A stretch of 64,000 nucleotides of DNA from Heyndrickxia coagulans 36D1. GTDB lineage: Bacteria; Bacillota; Bacilli; Bacillales; Bacillaceae_C. The notes under the pieces are model-generated. The model was given only the letters and a program-made list of their open reading frames with translations, searched no databases and was not told the DNA's origin. The stretch covers positions 2,790,001 to 2,854,000 of the forward strand of contig NC_016023.1 in assembly GCF_000169195.2 (NCBI RefSeq). Reading direction: 5' to 3'. Position numbers and translations under genes: made by a program. Below, piece after piece: positions 14,850-24,169 of the stretch. Positions within the stretch are counted from its first letter, which is position 1; each line of letters begins with the position of its first letter.

Positions 14850-17264
14850 ATGTTTGTTTCATATAAATGGCTGCAGGAATATGTAGATTTGGACGGCATT
14901 TCGCCGGAAGAACTGGCTGAAAAAATTACGCGGACCGGGATTGAAGTCGAAAGCGTGGCATTTAAGGGGGAAGGCATTAAAAATGTCGTTGTCGGGCATG
15001 TTTTGGAAAAAGAAAAGCATCCGAACGCCGATAAATTAAACAAATGCCTGGTTGATATCGGGGAAGGTGAGCCTGTCCAAATTATTTGCGGCGCGCCAAA
15101 CGTCGATAAAGGGCAGAAAGTTGCCGTTGCCAAACCGGGCGCCTGGCTGCCGGGGCATGTAAAAATCAAACGCTCGAAACTGCGCGGCGAGGAGTCGAAC
15201 GGGATGATCTGCTCACTGCAGGAACTCGGTGTTGAAAGCAAGCTCGTCCAAAAAGAGTATGCAAACGGCATTTATGTGTTCCCGGATGATGTGGAAGTGG
15301 GGAAGGATGTGCTGCCACTTTTAGGATTGGATGATACGATTATTGAACTGGGGCTTACTCCGAACCGGGCGGACTGCATGAGCATGCTTGGCGTTGCCTA
15401 CGAAGTAGCAGCGATCCTTGGAAAAGACGTGAAATTGCCGGAAACAAAAGTGCAGGAAGCATCCGATAAAGCTGCTGATGCCATTTCGGTCCGTGTCGAG
15501 GCAAAAGAAGCAGCGCCGCTTTACACATTAAAAGTCATCCGCAACGTGAAAATCGGCCCGTCCCCGCTCTGGATGCAGGCGCGGCTCATGGCAGAAGGAA
15601 TCCGCCCGCACAACAATGTGGTCGACATTACGAACTATATTTTGCTCGAATACGGCCAGCCACTCCATGCGTTTGACTATGACAAGCTCGGTTCCAAAGA
15701 AATTGTCGTCCGCATGGCGCGTGAAGGGGAAAAAATGGTCACGCTCGATGACCAGGAGCGCACGTTAAAAGATGTCCATCTTGTCATTACGAACGGCACT
15801 GAACCTGTCGCAATGGCCGGTGTCATGGGCGGCGCCAATTCGGAAGTATCCGAAACGACGACAAACGTACTTTTGGAATCCGCCTATTTTGACGCCGGAA
15901 CAATTCGGACGGCTTCAAAAGACCACGGCCTGCGCAGCGAGGCAAGCAGCCGTTATGAAAGAGGGATTGATCCGAACCGCGTTGTGCCCGCAGCAGAACG
16001 GGCCGCAATGCTGATTGCCAAATATGCGGGTGGAGAAGTGCTTGCCGGAATGGTTGCCGAAAATCATTTGCATATTGAGCCGGCTGTTGTCACCATTACG
16101 CTGGAAAAAATCAACCGTGTGCTCGGAACGCAAATTTCAGCGGAAGAAGTGCTCCGTATTTTTAAACGTCTCCAGTTTGAAACATCATGGGAAGACGGCC
16201 GTTTTACAGTGATTGTGCCAACCCGCCGCGGCGATATTACGATTGAGGAAGATCTGATTGAAGAAGTGGCGCGCCTGTACGGTTATGACCTGCTGCCAAA
16301 AACATTGCCGGCGGGCAGGGGAACGCGGGGCGGCTTGAACGTCATTCAGCAAAAACGCCGCGCCACGAAACGTTTTCTTGAAGGAACGGGGCTGTACCAG
16401 GCAACCACGTATTCTTTAACAAGCGAAGAAAAAGCACACCAGTACGCGCTTGAAAAACGCGAACCAGTCCGCGTTGCTATGCCCATGAGCGAAGAACGCA
16501 GTGTGCTGCGCTTAAGCCTTTTGCCGCATCTTTTGGAATCCGTCGCGTATAATGTCGCACGTAAAAACGAGTCGGTTGCCCTGTATGAAGTTGGCAATGT
16601 CTTTTTGAAAAAGGCAGACGGAGCGCAGCCGGAAGAACAGGAACACCTCGCCGGCGCCATCACCGGGCTTTGGGTTTCCAACTTGTGGCAAGGAGAAAAG
16701 AAAGCAGTAGATTTCTTTGTGGCAAAAGGGATTTTGGAAGGCCTGTTTGAAAAACTCGGAGTTTCCGGCGCTATTTCCTACCACGCGGCAACATTTGAAG
16801 GGCTGCATCCGGGAAGGACAGCGGAAATTTTACTTGACGGGGAAGCGATCGGTTTTGTCGGCCAGGTGCATCCAAACGTACAAAAAGAACTCGATATCAA
16901 AGAAACATACGTGTTCGAACTGAAACTGGAGCCGGTATACCATTACCCGGCCGAACCGGTTCAATACCGGCCGATCCCGCGCTTCCCGGCTATCACCCGC
17001 GATATTGCGCTTGTTGTCGACCGCGATGTGGAAGCAGCCCGGCTGCAGGCAATCATTCAGGAGGCCGGCGGAACCCTTTTGAAATCCGTTTCGATTTTTG
17101 ATTTATACGAAGGCGAGCATATGGAACCCGACAAAAAATCAATTGCCTTCTCGCTTACTTATTTCGATCCGGAACGCACATTAACAGATGAAGAAGTCGT
17201 CGCCCAGCATGAGAAAGTACTTGCCGCCGTAAAAGAAAAAGCAGGCGCAGTACTACGGGGCTAA
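14850..17264 (+). CDS. pheT: Phenylalanine--tRNA ligase beta subunit
   Basis: 804 residues, the usual length. The N-terminal tRNA-binding OB domain (about 40-150, with [18 protein letters not shown]) is followed by the B3/B4 editing region, B5 domain and a C-terminal anticodon-binding ferredoxin-like domain (ending [17 protein letters not shown]). It is cotranscribed with pheS, has a GGAGG ribosome site, and ends in a strong terminator. Confidence 0.98.
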   Translation: MFVSYKWLQEYVDLDGISPEELAEKITRTGIEVESVAFKGEGIKNVVVGHVLEKEKHPNADKLNKCLVDIGEGEPVQIICGAPNVDKGQKVAVAKPGAWLPGHVKIKRSKLRGEESNGMICSLQELGVESKLVQKEYANGIYVFPDDVEVGKDVLPLLGLDDTIIELGLTPNRADCMSMLGVAYEVAAILGKDVKLPETKVQEASDKAADAISVRVEAKEAAPLYTLKVIRNVKIGPSPLWMQARLMAEGIRPHNNVVDITNYILLEYGQPLHAFDYDKLGSKEIVVRMAREGEKMVTLDDQERTLKDVHLVITNGTEPVAMAGVMGGANSEVSETTTNVLLESAYFDAGTIRTASKDHGLRSEASSRYERGIDPNRVVPAAERAAMLIAKYAGGEVLAGMVAENHLHIEPAVVTITLEKINRVLGTQISAEEVLRIFKRLQFETSWEDGRFTVIVPTRRGDITIEEDLIEEVARLYGYDLLPKTLPAGRGTRGGLNVIQQKRRATKRFLEGTGLYQATTYSLTSEEKAHQYALEKREPVRVAMPMSEERSVLRLSLLPHLLESVAYNVARKNESVALYEVGNVFLKKADGAQPEEQEHLAGAITGLWVSNLWQGEKKAVDFFVAKGILEGLFEKLGVSGAISYHAATFEGLHPGRTAEILLDGEAIGFVGQVHPNVQKELDIKETYVFELKLEPVYHYPAEPVQYRPIPRFPAITRDIALVVDRDVEAARLQAIIQEAGGTLLKSVSIFDLYEGEHMEPDKKSIAFSLTYFDPERTLTDEEVVAQHEKVLAAVKEKAGAVLRG

Positions 17265-17271
17265 TCCCAAG

Positions 17272-17305
17272 AAAAAAGAAGAGGCTTAAAGGCCTCTTCT
17301 TTTTT
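17272..17305 (+). terminator. Intrinsic terminator of pheST
   Basis: AAAAAAGAAGAGGC pairs with GGCCTCTTCTTTTTT. It is strong and symmetrical. Confidence 0.92.
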
Positions 17306-17318
17306 AGTGCAAAAATCA

Positions 17319-17545
17319 AAGCGCTGTCTATGTGAAGGAAGCGGTGGAAATTGACGATCTTCCTTTATATAGAGTGCGTCTACATGAAGAAAGCGCGGAA
17401 AAGAGGCGGCCTTTCTTCACATAGGGCGCCTCTAAGTTAAGGAAGCGCGGAAAAACGAAGGCGTTTCTTTACATAGAGCGCGTCTACGTTAAGGAAGCAA
17501 GCAAAAACGAAGTCCCTCCTTCCCATAGCCCCCGTCTACGTTAAG
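17319..17545. repeat. 52-bp tandem array of inverted repeats, family 1 (5 units)
   Basis: The same family as the array at 1551-2197. The right-arm word GTCTA or its variant occurs at 17326, 17378, 17430, 17482 and 17534, exactly 52 bp apart. Units such as TTTACATAGAGCGCGTCTACGTTAAGG form hairpins and are more degenerate than in the first array. It lies between the pheT terminator and the 3' end of the convergent rnhC. Confidence 0.88.
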
Positions 17546-17656
17546 ATGCACGGGAAAATTCATCCGTTTCCGTTTCCTTCGCTTAACGTCCCTCCTCGTT
17601 AGCCTTTCCTTCAAAATTTATCGCCTATCGTCACCCCATGTCTTTCCCACCATCCT

Positions 17657-18592
17657 TTATTTCACGCCCGCGATCCGCTTTGCTTTTTCCGTATTGGCAA
17701 AATGCAGTTTGACAAAATGTGGCAGCGCGGCCATGCCTTTTTCCTTGATGAGCCGTGCGGCAGCCCGGTCCACCTGTGCACCGGCGCCCTTTGGCAAAAC
17801 AAATCCGGCTTCTTTGCTCAATTTTTCAAACTCCCGGACAAAAGCATAGCGTGCGAGAATTGAAGCGGCCGCAACCGCAAGATGGACGCTTTCCCCTTTT
17901 GTGCTAAAATAGACGCCGTCACGCATGACGATTTTTTCGTTCTGCAAATACCGATAATAAGTGGACGCTTCTGCGAACTGATCAATTAAAATTGCATCCG
18001 GTTTTGCCGGCGCAATTTTTTGGGCGGTATTGTACAAAGCCCGGTTATGGAGCAATGCTTTGATTTTTCCTTGCGACATGCCCGATTGCTGGAGCCGGTT
18101 GTATTTTTCGTTCGGCAAAATGAGCAGGCTGTACGGAACAAAGGTGAGCAGTTCTTTCGCTAATCCGGCAATCTGACTGTCTGTTAATCCTTTTGAATCT
18201 TTTACGCCCAGTTCTTTTAAAAGCGGGAGCTGTTTCTTTTCAACGTAACAGCTGACGACCGTCATCGGCCCGAAAAAGTCGCCTGTTCCGACTTCATCCG
18301 ATCCAATGACGGAAAGCTCTCCGATATCAGGAGGCAGCGGGTTGCCGGAAGATTTTGCGCTCCGGGCGGCATCCGGCTTCTTTTCCAGCGGCTGTCCCCA
18401 TTTTGACGCTTCCGTTTCTGCGGCCGGCCCTTGAAATAAAACTTTTCCGGACTTATAGCCGGTAATGGAGCAGCCTGGTATTTTTGCGGCAAAAACGGCG
18501 CCGGACGGAACTTTTCCTGACAGGCTGTTTTGATAAGATTGTTTCATTTTTTGCATGGTTGAAGCTGAAACGAGAATGACAGTATTTGACAT
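17657..18592 (-). CDS. rnhC: Ribonuclease HIII
   Basis: 311 residues. It cuts RNA in RNA-DNA hybrids. An N-terminal TBP-like substrate-binding domain (about 1-85) is followed by the RNase H2-like core with IGSDEVGTGDFFGPMTV (Asp and Glu catalytic), KDSKGLTD, LIDQF, and VHLAVAAASILARYAFV. The start is set at MSNTVILV behind GGAGG, and the long upstream extension of the frame runs into the divergent zapA gene. It is divergent from zapA, as in B. subtilis. Confidence 0.95.
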   Translation of the reverse strand: MSNTVILVSASTMQKMKQSYQNSLSGKVPSGAVFAAKIPGCSITGYKSGKVLFQGPAAETEASKWGQPLEKKPDAARSAKSSGNPLPPDIGELSVIGSDEVGTGDFFGPMTVVSCYVEKKQLPLLKELGVKDSKGLTDSQIAGLAKELLTFVPYSLLILPNEKYNRLQQSGMSQGKIKALLHNRALYNTAQKIAPAKPDAILIDQFAEASTYYRYLQNEKIVMRDGVYFSTKGESVHLAVAAASILARYAFVREFEKLSKEAGFVLPKGAGAQVDRAAARLIKEKGMAALPHFVKLHFANTEKAKRIAGVK

Positions 18593-18666
18593 TTTGATTC
18601 CTCCGGCAGTTTCAGGATCTCCTTGAATTTGTTCGACATTGTTAGACAAAGGCTTTTCCGTCATGC

Positions 18667-18672
18667 TATGAT
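18667..18672 (+). promoter_or_regulatory. Extended -10 element before zapA
   Basis: TGCTATGAT contains TATGAT with an upstream TG. A weak -35 (AGACAA at 17 bp) precedes it. Confidence 0.45.
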
Positions 18673-18710
18673 AGAGAATAGGATTCTTACAAATGGGGAG
18701 GCAGGCAACA

Positions 18711-18983
18711 TTGGAAAAAACCCGAATTACTGTTGGCATATACGGACAGCAATATACCATAATCGGAACGGATCCGGCAAGCCATATTCGCCTGGTTGCC
18801 TCGATGGTTGATGAAAGAATGCGGGAAATCAGCGCGAAGAATCCTTCATTAGATACTGGCAAAGTGGCTGTGCTGACAGCCGTAAATGCTGTCCATGATT
18901 ATATAAAACTGAAAGAGCAGTATGAGCTGCTTGAACAGCACTATTTACAATTGTTGAAAAAGGATGAAGATGAAAATGGTTAA
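18711..18983 (+). CDS. zapA: Cell division protein ZapA
   Basis: 90 residues. ZapA promotes FtsZ bundling at the division septum. The N-terminal beta-rich head ([20 protein letters not shown]) leads to a long helical coiled-coil tail (about 45-90). TTG 18711 with GGGGAGG at 9 nt is preferred over ATG 18693, which lies upstream of that ribosome site. It overlaps the start of cvpA. Confidence 0.93.
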   Translation: MEKTRITVGIYGQQYTIIGTDPASHIRLVASMVDERMREISAKNPSLDTGKVAVLTAVNAVHDYIKLKEQYELLEQHYLQLLKKDEDENG

Positions 18984-19506
18984 TTTGATCATCATCATTT
19001 TGCTTGTGCTTGGATTCCTGAACGGGAAGCGGAAAGGATTTATATTGCAGGCTGTCCACCTCACAGGGTTTGTAATTGCCTCCGCAGTTGCGTACATATT
19101 GTATGATGACCTGGCGGAAAAATTGAAGCTAATGATTCCGTATCCTTCTTTTAACAGCGACAGCTCATTTGCCCTTCTGATGCACGAGGGCAATATGGAA
19201 ACGGCATTTTACCGGATCATTGCGTTTGCCATTCTTTTCTTTGCCGTCAGGATACTTCTAAATATTGTCGGGTCATCCCTTACCTTTTTGGCCCAGCTCC
19301 CGGTCCTCAAACAAGTCAATGGATGGGCGGGCGGCATCCTAGGGTTTGCCGAGCTGTACTTGATCATTTTTATCGTTTTATATATTGGATCCTTGCTGCC
19401 GGTGGATGAGATCCAATCCGCGCTCAAGGCATCCGCAGTCGCAGAAGGCATGATTAAAAATACACCTTATATTTCAGCTCTTGTGGCGTCATGGTGGGTG
19501 AAATAG
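18970..19506 (+). CDS. CvpA-family membrane protein
   Basis: About 178 residues with four hydrophobic segments (about 3-20, 26-47, 75-98 and 115-140) and the CvpA signatures [14 protein letters not shown] and [15 protein letters not shown]. The family is named for colicin V production; its role in Bacillus is not well defined. The start is uncertain among three nearby in-frame ATG codons. The middle one has AAGGA at about 6 nt. It is translationally coupled to zapA, the B. subtilis yshA-yshB arrangement. Confidence 0.88.
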   Translation: MKMVNLIIIILLVLGFLNGKRKGFILQAVHLTGFVIASAVAYILYDDLAEKLKLMIPYPSFNSDSSFALLMHEGNMETAFYRIIAFAILFFAVRILLNIVGSSLTFLAQLPVLKQVNGWAGGILGFAELYLIIFIVLYIGSLLPVDEIQSALKASAVAEGMIKNTPYISALVASWWVK

Positions 19507-19594
19507 AAACCCGGGCGGCACGTTTACCATTTGCAAACGGGTTGAAAATGGGTTTTTCAAAACAGCACTTCTCGCGACGGGGGAGTGTTTCTTT

Positions 19595-19741
19595 ATGGAG
19601 GGGATCGCCCGTGTACATGCTGGTTTTTTCCGGACGGGGCTTGAATGCCGGGCACGGATTCAAATACTTCCCATGCTGCTGGAAAAAATGTGCGGCCATT
19701 GGAAGGGCGCTTTCCCAATCATCGTAGCGGGAAAACGGTAA
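19595..19741 (+). CDS. Possible small protein between cvpA and polX (48 residues)
   Basis: ATG 19595 follows GGGGGAG at 9 nt and opens a frame starting MEGIARVHAGFFRTGLECRA. No family is recognised. The 280-bp gap between cvpA and polX holds nothing else evident. It could be a real small gene or a remnant. Confidence 0.3.
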   Translation: MEGIARVHAGFFRTGLECRARIQILPMLLEKMCGHWKGAFPIIVAGKR

Positions 19742-19784
19742 AAACCCGATCCTTCACTTAATAAGTTAAAAAGGGGGCAGGCGA

Positions 19785-21503
19785 ATGCGGACAAATAAAC
19801 GCAGTGTCATCCGGCTGCTGGAACAAATTGCGGTTTACTTGGAATTGAAAGGCGAAAACCATTTTAAAATCGCGGCTTACCGCAGGGCTGCATCTGCCTT
19901 GGAAGCGGATGGGCGTGACTTGTCAGAAATCAGCCGTTTTACGGATATTCCTCATATTGGAAAAACAACCGCTTCCGTCATCGAAGAGTTCGTGGAAACT
20001 GGGCGGTCCACCCTGCTTGAACAACTAAAAGACGAAGTTCCAAAAGGGCTGGTTCCGCTCATGCAGATACAGGGTCTTGGTGCCAGGAAAATATCAAGGC
20101 TTTACAGGGAACTTGGCATTACAGATGCGGATTCTTTAAGGAAAGCTTGTGAAGAAGGAAAAGTTGAAACGTTAAAAGGGTTTGGAAAAACGACGCAGTC
20201 CAATCTTTTGCACGCGCTTGACCAGCTTTCGGGGAAACCGGCTTATACCATCGGCCGGCTGCTGCCGGTACTTTTGCTGATCGAAGAAACGCTGTCCGGA
20301 AACAGGAAAATAGAAACCTATTCGCGTGCCGGCAGTATCCGGCGGTTTGAAGAAAGAATAGAAGAACTCGATTATGTCATCTCTACATTCGATCCAAAAT
20401 CGGTTGCGGAGGACATTCTTCAAATGAACGAAGTCGTGGAAGCTGTTTCTATCCGGAGTATAAAAATAACGGCTAAATTAAAAGGGGAACCTGGCTTACG
20501 GATCAATTTCCGGATCGCGTTGCCTGACCTGTATGCGATGACGCTTTTTCTTTCAACAGGGCCGGAACCGCATCTGGAAAAAATGCAGCAGATTGCCGGT
20601 CTTCATGGCGAGCGGCTGACGCAATCCGGCGTCAAAATTCTGAAGACAGGCGAATTGCTCCGTTTTCCGAGTGAAGCTTCGTTTTATCATCATTACGGCC
20701 TGCCTTACATCCCTCCGGAAATCCGCGCTGACGGCAGCGAGGTGGAAACCTATAAGGGGACGCCTTTTGTCCAGATCGATGATGTAAAGGGCGACCTGCA
20801 CATGCACACCGTCTGGTCGGACGGGAAAGATTCGCTTGAAGACATGGTCAATGCATGCAGAAGAAGAGGGTACGAATATATCGCAATCACGGACCACTCT
20901 AAATATTTAAAAGTCGCCGGCGGGCTTTCACGTGAACGTTTGATCAGGCAAATGAATGAAATCCGCCGGTTAAATGAAAAATATCCGGATATCTTGATTT
21001 TGTCCGGTATTGAGATGGACATTTTGCCGGACGGGACTTTGGATTTTGATGATGATGTGCTGTCAGGCCTTGATTTCGTCATTGCTTCCATCCATTCGGG
21101 GTTCGGGAATAGCCGCGCGCAGATCATGAAACGGCTGCGCAACGCTTTATTCAACCCGCATGTGGACATGATTGCCCATCCGACCGGAAGATTAATCGAA
21201 AAAAGGCAGGGGTACGATGTCGATTTTGATTTGCTTTTCCAATGGGCAAAGGAAACCGGCACGATCCTTGAATTAAGCGGCGACCCCGCCAGATTGGACC
21301 TTTCAGCGGCCCGTGCAAGAGAAGCGCAGGCAGCCGGTGTGAAAATCGCGATTAACACCGATGCACACGCAACTGCGGAACTGGGCAATATCGCTTTCGG
21401 TGTCGGAACCGCGAGAAAAGGCTGGATTGAAAGGAAAAATGTGGTCAATACGTATACGAAAGAACAACTCCTTGAGTTTTTAAAACAGAAACATCAGCAC
21501 TGA
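19785..21503 (+). CDS. polX: DNA polymerase/3'-5' exonuclease PolX
   Basis: 572 residues. The N-terminal polymerase X region has the helix-hairpin-helix stretches (IPHIGKTTASVIEEFV, IQGLGARKISRLYREL) and a palm domain. The C-terminal PHP domain (about 337-572) has metal-binding motifs LHMHTVWSDGKDS, ITDHSKY, GIEMDILPDG, ASIHSGF and NTDAHAT. It acts in gap filling and base-excision repair. The nucleotidyl-transfer aspartates are less clear: the region around RIEELDYVIST is the likely site. The order cvpA-polX-mutS2 matches B. subtilis. Confidence 0.95.
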   Translation: MRTNKRSVIRLLEQIAVYLELKGENHFKIAAYRRAASALEADGRDLSEISRFTDIPHIGKTTASVIEEFVETGRSTLLEQLKDEVPKGLVPLMQIQGLGARKISRLYRELGITDADSLRKACEEGKVETLKGFGKTTQSNLLHALDQLSGKPAYTIGRLLPVLLLIEETLSGNRKIETYSRAGSIRRFEERIEELDYVISTFDPKSVAEDILQMNEVVEAVSIRSIKITAKLKGEPGLRINFRIALPDLYAMTLFLSTGPEPHLEKMQQIAGLHGERLTQSGVKILKTGELLRFPSEASFYHHYGLPYIPPEIRADGSEVETYKGTPFVQIDDVKGDLHMHTVWSDGKDSLEDMVNACRRRGYEYIAITDHSKYLKVAGGLSRERLIRQMNEIRRLNEKYPDILILSGIEMDILPDGTLDFDDDVLSGLDFVIASIHSGFGNSRAQIMKRLRNALFNPHVDMIAHPTGRLIEKRQGYDVDFDLLFQWAKETGTILELSGDPARLDLSAARAREAQAAGVKIAINTDAHATAELGNIAFGVGTARKGWIERKNVVNTYTKEQLLEFLKQKHQH

Positions 21504-21578
21504 TCCATTCCCTTTCTGCAATGAATAGAGGGCAGTTTTCCGGAACGCTGGAATCCGGAATGCATGGAGGACGAATAG

Positions 21579-23933
21579 ATGCAACATAAAATCATCAAAA
21601 CACTCGAGTTTGATAAAATTAAAAATCTGCTGCTTGAGCACGCTTCTTCTCCGCTTGGGGCCGAAAAAATTGAAGCCCTTTTTCCCTCCTCTTCCTATGA
21701 AGAAGTGGTCCGGATGCAGGAGGAGACGGATGAAGCGGCGCAAGTGCTGCGTTTAAAAGGGCATGTGCCGCTTTTCGGCATTTATGACATCCGCCGTCAT
21801 CTGAAAAGAGCGGCGATCGGCGGCAGGCTGAACCCGCAGGAACTGGTGCAGATTGCCAGCACCATCCATGTCAGCCGAACGATGAAACGGTTTATTGAAG
21901 GAATCACGGAAGAAGAAACAGAACTGCCGATCTTAACAAGCATGGTGGACAGGATTGCGGTCCTTACGCCGCTCGAACATGAAATCCGGAATGCGGTGGA
22001 TGAAAACGGGGAAATTCTGGACTCGGCAAGCGAAACGCTGCGCCAAATCCGGCACGGGCTGCGCGGTACGGAACGGCGCATTCGTGAAAAACTGGAAGGC
22101 TATATCCGCGGCAAAAATGCGGCGAAAATGCTGTCGGATGCGATTATTACGATCCGGAATGACCGCTATTGTATCCCGGTAAAACAGGAATACCGGGCAA
22201 ATTACGGGGGAATCGTCCATGACCAGTCTTCTTCCGGACAGACTTTGTTCATTGAGCCGCAATCGGTGGTGGACTTGAATAACCAGCTGCGTGAATGGCA
22301 TTTAAAAGAGCAGCAGGAGGTTGAAAGGATTTTAAGCGAATTGTCCGCCGCAGTGGCAGCAGCCGGCGGGGAGCTTGAAACCATCGTTGAAATTCTCGCT
22401 GATTTTGACTTTATGTTTGCCAAAGCTTTATACGGCCGGTCCATTAAAGGTTCGAAACCGGTGATCAACAATCATGGCGCCATCCGTATGTTCAAAGCGC
22501 GTCATCCGTTGCTTCCAGCCGATAAAGTGGTGCCAAATGATATTACGATCGGGCAGGAATATACGACCATTGTGATAACCGGGCCGAATACAGGCGGAAA
22601 AACGATTACGCTGAAAACAATCGGGCTGTGCACGCTCATGGCGCAGGCCGGGCTGCAAATTCCCGCTTTGGACGGTTCGGAAATGGCTGTTTTTAAAGAA
22701 GTATTTGCCGATATCGGTGATGAACAGTCGATTGAGCAAAGCCTTAGCACCTTCTCCTCCCATATGACAAATATCGTTGAAATCCTGAAACGGGTCGACG
22801 ATCAGTCGCTCGTCCTGTTTGATGAGCTCGGCGCCGGTACCGACCCGCAGGAAGGGGCTGCCCTTGCGATTTCAATTTTGGACGAAGTGTACAAAAGGGA
22901 GGCCCGCGTTGTCGCCACCACCCACTACCCGGAACTGAAGGCATACGCTTATAACCGTGAAGGGGTCGTCAATGCAAGCGTCGAGTTTGATGTGGAAACA
23001 TTAAGCCCAACATACCGGCTTTTAATCGGCGTTCCCGGCCGGAGTAATGCGTTTGAAATCTCAAGGCGCCTCGGGCTCTCCCCGTCCATTATTGAACACG
23101 CCCAATCACTAATCGGCGCGGACACAAACGAGGTCGAAAATATGATTGCCGCGCTCGAATCGGCTAGGCGCGAGGCGGAAAAAGAACGGCAGGAAGCGCA
23201 GGAACTGTTGAAGGATGCCGAGGAACTGCACCGTGATTTGCAAAAACAAATGGCGGCGTTTTATGCCCGCCGCGATGAGCTGTACGGAAAAGCGGAGAAA
23301 AAAGCGGCAAAAGTGGTGGAAGAGGCAAAGGAAAAAGCGGAAGAGATCATCCGCGACTTGCGGAAAATGCAGCTTGAATCCAAAGCCAATGTGAAAGAAC
23401 ATGAACTGATTGATGCAAGAAAACAGCTGGAGGAACTGGCGCCGAAACTGGACCGCAAACCGGCGGCAAAAGCAAAAAAACAGCATATCTACCAGCCGGG
23501 CGACGAAGTCAAAGTGCTCAGCTTCAACCAGAAAGGCACGCTGCTTGAACAAACGGCAGGCGGCGAGTGGCTCGTGCAAATGGGTATTTTGAAAATGAAA
23601 GTAAAAGAATCCGACATGGAATATATCCGGCCGCCGCAACAAAAACAGCCGGAGAAGCACCTGGCAACGGTCAGGGGGCGCGATTCCCATGTCAGCCTGG
23701 AACTCGATTTGCGCGGGGAGCGTTATGAAGATGCGCTCTTAAAAGTTGAAAAATATATTGACGATGCGCTTTTAGCCGGGTATCCGCGCGTTTCGATCAT
23801 CCACGGGAAAGGAACAGGTGCGCTCCGGAACGGGGTGCAGGAATTTTTAAAACATCACCGCGCCGTAAAACGAATCCGTCTCGGGGAACCAGGCGAAGGT
23901 GGCAGCGGCGTTACGATTGTAGAATTCAAGTAA
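21579..23933 (+). CDS. mutS2: Endonuclease MutS2
   Basis: 784 residues. A MutS core and clamp (about 1-310) leads to an ABC ATPase with Walker [14 protein letters not shown] (about 333-345), Walker [17 protein letters not shown] and the switch [10 protein letters not shown] coiled coil (about 515-630), a KOW-like region and a C-terminal Smr nuclease domain ([23 protein letters not shown]) follow. In Firmicutes MutS2 is involved in recombination control and, in B. subtilis, in rescue of collided ribosomes. The ATG has GGAGG. Confidence 0.97.
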   Translation: MQHKIIKTLEFDKIKNLLLEHASSPLGAEKIEALFPSSSYEEVVRMQEETDEAAQVLRLKGHVPLFGIYDIRRHLKRAAIGGRLNPQELVQIASTIHVSRTMKRFIEGITEEETELPILTSMVDRIAVLTPLEHEIRNAVDENGEILDSASETLRQIRHGLRGTERRIREKLEGYIRGKNAAKMLSDAIITIRNDRYCIPVKQEYRANYGGIVHDQSSSGQTLFIEPQSVVDLNNQLREWHLKEQQEVERILSELSAAVAAAGGELETIVEILADFDFMFAKALYGRSIKGSKPVINNHGAIRMFKARHPLLPADKVVPNDITIGQEYTTIVITGPNTGGKTITLKTIGLCTLMAQAGLQIPALDGSEMAVFKEVFADIGDEQSIEQSLSTFSSHMTNIVEILKRVDDQSLVLFDELGAGTDPQEGAALAISILDEVYKREARVVATTHYPELKAYAYNREGVVNASVEFDVETLSPTYRLLIGVPGRSNAFEISRRLGLSPSIIEHAQSLIGADTNEVENMIAALESARREAEKERQEAQELLKDAEELHRDLQKQMAAFYARRDELYGKAEKKAAKVVEEAKEKAEEIIRDLRKMQLESKANVKEHELIDARKQLEELAPKLDRKPAAKAKKQHIYQPGDEVKVLSFNQKGTLLEQTAGGEWLVQMGILKMKVKESDMEYIRPPQQKQPEKHLATVRGRDSHVSLELDLRGERYEDALLKVEKYIDDALLAGYPRVSIIHGKGTGALRNGVQEFLKHHRAVKRIRLGEPGEGGSGVTIVEFK

Positions 23934-23959
23934 TTTTCAAGGGCAAGGGGGAGGGCCTT

Positions 23960-24049
23960 TTGTTTCTCGAAAAGCTGGCAAAAATTTTGTTTGTTTGCTG
24001 TGCCGTTTTTGCATTGCTTGGCGTCATTTATTTGATTGTTGCAGATTAG
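23960..24049 (+). CDS. 29-residue single-pass membrane peptide
   Basis: TTG 23960 follows GGGGGAGGG at about 5 nt. The peptide begins MFLEKLAKILFVCCAVF and is one hydrophobic helix with a charged start and an acidic last residue. It lies right behind mutS2 and ahead of a hairpin, so it is likely cotranscribed with mutS2. B. subtilis has the larger membrane protein yshE at this place. No family is recognised. Confidence 0.5.
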   Translation: MFLEKLAKILFVCCAVFALLGVIYLIVAD

Positions 24050-24058
24050 CCCGTGACA

Positions 24059-24083
24059 AGGAGAAGGAGCGCATCCTTCTCCT
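24059..24083 (+). terminator. Hairpin after mutS2 and the small membrane peptide
   Basis: AGGAGAAGGA pairs perfectly with TCCTTCTCCT around GCGCA. The following T run is short. Confidence 0.6.
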
Positions 24084-24100
24084 GTTTCGGCTGCAAATAA

Positions 24101-24129
24101 TTGTCAACGCTTTCAATTTTCGTTATAAT
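24101..24129 (+). promoter_or_regulatory. lcfA promoter overlapped by a cre (CcpA) site
   Basis: TTGTCA (24101-24106), 17 bp, and TATAAT (24124-24129) form a strong promoter. Bases 24102-24115 read TGAAAGCGTTGACA on the minus strand and fit the cre consensus TGWAANCGNTNNCA fully. CcpA bound there would block the -35, in line with carbon catabolite repression of fatty acid degradation genes known in B. subtilis. Confidence 0.8.
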
Positions 24130-24169
24130 AAAATAAGTCAATAAAAGATGCAAAATGGAGTTGATGCAA

